A stretch of 64,000 nucleotides of DNA, from assembly GCF_002113375.1 (NCBI RefSeq), contig NZ_NEHO01000004.1:62001-126000 (forward strand), read 5' to 3'. The translations under genes were made by a program, and so were the position numbers. This stretch comes from Pseudomonas sp. R37(2017) (GTDB lineage Bacteria > Pseudomonadota > Gammaproteobacteria > Pseudomonadales > Pseudomonadaceae). Positions 63,346 to 64,000 of this stretch are shown here, piece by piece; positions within the stretch are counted from its first letter, which is position 1, and each line of letters opens with the position of its first letter. The notes below the pieces were generated by a model. It was not told the origin of the DNA and did not search any database. It saw only the letters and a program-made list of their open reading frames with translations.

Positions 63346-64000
63346 TTAACCCACTTCCCCCACCGCCCGATACGCCTCATCGATCGCCGCATGGGCATAC
63401 GCGCTCCACGCTGCGTCCGAGTTGGCGATGCTCACTCGTCCCACTGGCTGACGCGCCAGTTCCATCAGTTTCTCGCTCTCATCGGCATCGTCGTACAGGC
63501 TGTTGGAGAAGTACGCGTAGCCGTGTGACCAGCGGTTGACGGTGATGGCGAGGATGTCGGTTTCGTGGTTGAAACCGCCAGGGCCGAGCATGCGTTGCAG
63601 TTGGTCGCGCAGTTGCGCTTCCAGTTGTTCGAAGCTCTGGCCGTACAAGCGGCCACGGCCGGCACGGGCCTGGTCGCGGGCGTTCATGCCGCTGTTGGGA
63701 CTGGTAGGCACGTAGACCATGTGCAGGCCGATCGGCTGCGTCGGGTCTTTCGGGTGATCGTAGCCGCCCATGCTCACCGGGTAGTCGAGTTTGATGCGGC
63801 TGTAGGGTTGGGTCGCGGCGTAGATTTCGTGCACGCCGAGTTTCTGGAACGACTGCCAGTTGCGGATCACCACCTTGGTGTAGACCAGCGGGAACTTCAC
63901 GTTCTGGCTCAGGGCGTGGGATTGCGCCGCGGGCAGGTCACGCAACAGGTACGGAATGATCATGTTGTAGCAGGCCATGATGCAGTGCTTGCCGCGCACC
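63346..64000 (-). CDS. Flavin amine oxidoreductase (spermidine dehydrogenase-like), C-terminal part
   Basis: The C-terminal ~218 residues of a gene that runs past the right edge. CIMACYNMIIPYLLRDLP, then FPLVYTKVVIRNWQSFQKLG, NRWSHGYAYFSN and the terminal FAD-binding block VGRVSIANSDAAWSAYAHAAIDEAYRAV (split) fit flavin-dependent amine oxidoreductases. The order and the spacing of aromatic residues recall the Pseudomonas SpdH spermidine dehydrogenase. The N-terminal FAD motif is outside the window, so the substrate call is tentative. Confidence 0.7.
   Translation of the reverse strand, partial: VRGKHCIMACYNMIIPYLLRDLPAAQSHALSQNVKFPLVYTKVVIRNWQSFQKLGVHEIYAATQPYSRIKLDYPVSMGGYDHPKDPTQPIGLHMVYVPTSPNSGMNARDQARAGRGRLYGQSFEQLEAQLRDQLQRMLGPGGFNHETDILAITVNRWSHGYAYFSNSLYDDADESEKLMELARQPVGRVSIANSDAAWSAYAHAAIDEAYRAVGEVG

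Overview
The window looks like chromosomal DNA of a fluorescent-group Pseudomonas. The gene order guaB-guaA-multicopper oxidase-tadA, the AauR/AauS-controlled glutamate/aspartate ABC transporter, the gcd/oprB glucose pair, the OpgD and OpgC homologues, high-GC codon use and many Pseudomonas-type REP palindromes all point that way. Nothing in it looks like a plasmid or an intact prophage.

Layout. 1-9.5 kb is core metabolism: the end of purT, a conserved cysteine-pair protein, the guaBA operon with a clear sigma70 promoter and terminator, a multicopper oxidase overlapping tadA, the cmoA-cmoB pair for tRNA wobble-uridine modification, a YhhN-type membrane protein and a chagasin-like lipoprotein. 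9.7-19.2 kb holds an AsrA-like Lon protease, periplasmic glucose oxidation (gcd, oprB), a VF530/Pr6Pr pair, and a siderophore-interacting ferric reductase translationally coupled to a His-rich PadR regulator with a perfect palindromic operator candidate.

19.2-27.0 kb is a complete CS1/Cbl-type (alpha, alternate chaperone-usher) fimbrial operon: major pilin, usher, chaperone, minor pilin and two tip-adhesin genes. The second adhesin arose by a tandem duplication of about 1.45 kb that also carried along a broken tail of the minor pilin gene. 27.0-35.1 kb holds a 1582-residue toxin-like protein with an N-terminal dermonecrotic-toxin-like region and a C-terminal leucine-rich-repeat plus NEL E3-ubiquitin-ligase region, followed by a large bifunctional penicillin-binding protein. 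35.3-42 kb has a RAYT (REP-associated transposase), an amino-acid permease, an OpgC-type acyltransferase and a three-gene gtrA/gtrB/GtrII-like lipid-linked glucosylation operon.

42-53.3 kb holds an FMN-dependent glutamate-synthase-like protein, a degraded LuxR regulator, small metabolic genes (Nudix, LysE, GNAT), MetR, a second giant toxin-like protein (1740 aa) and a secreted alpha/beta hydrolase. 53.4-60.4 kb is the acidic amino-acid system: AauR-AauS plus aatJQMP, with a sigma54 promoter and two palindromes matching the AauR site visible upstream of aatJ. 60.4-64 kb has opgD, a small orphan protein, a ParDE-type toxin-antitoxin pair with a long operator palindrome, and the end of an amine-oxidase-like gene.

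Three REP families occupy most intergenic spaces. The parts most worth following up are the duplicated, mosaic adhesins, the two giant effector-like proteins about 15 kb apart (one with an internal base-composition break), and the visible regulatory sites for aatJ, the PadR gene and the toxin-antitoxin pair.
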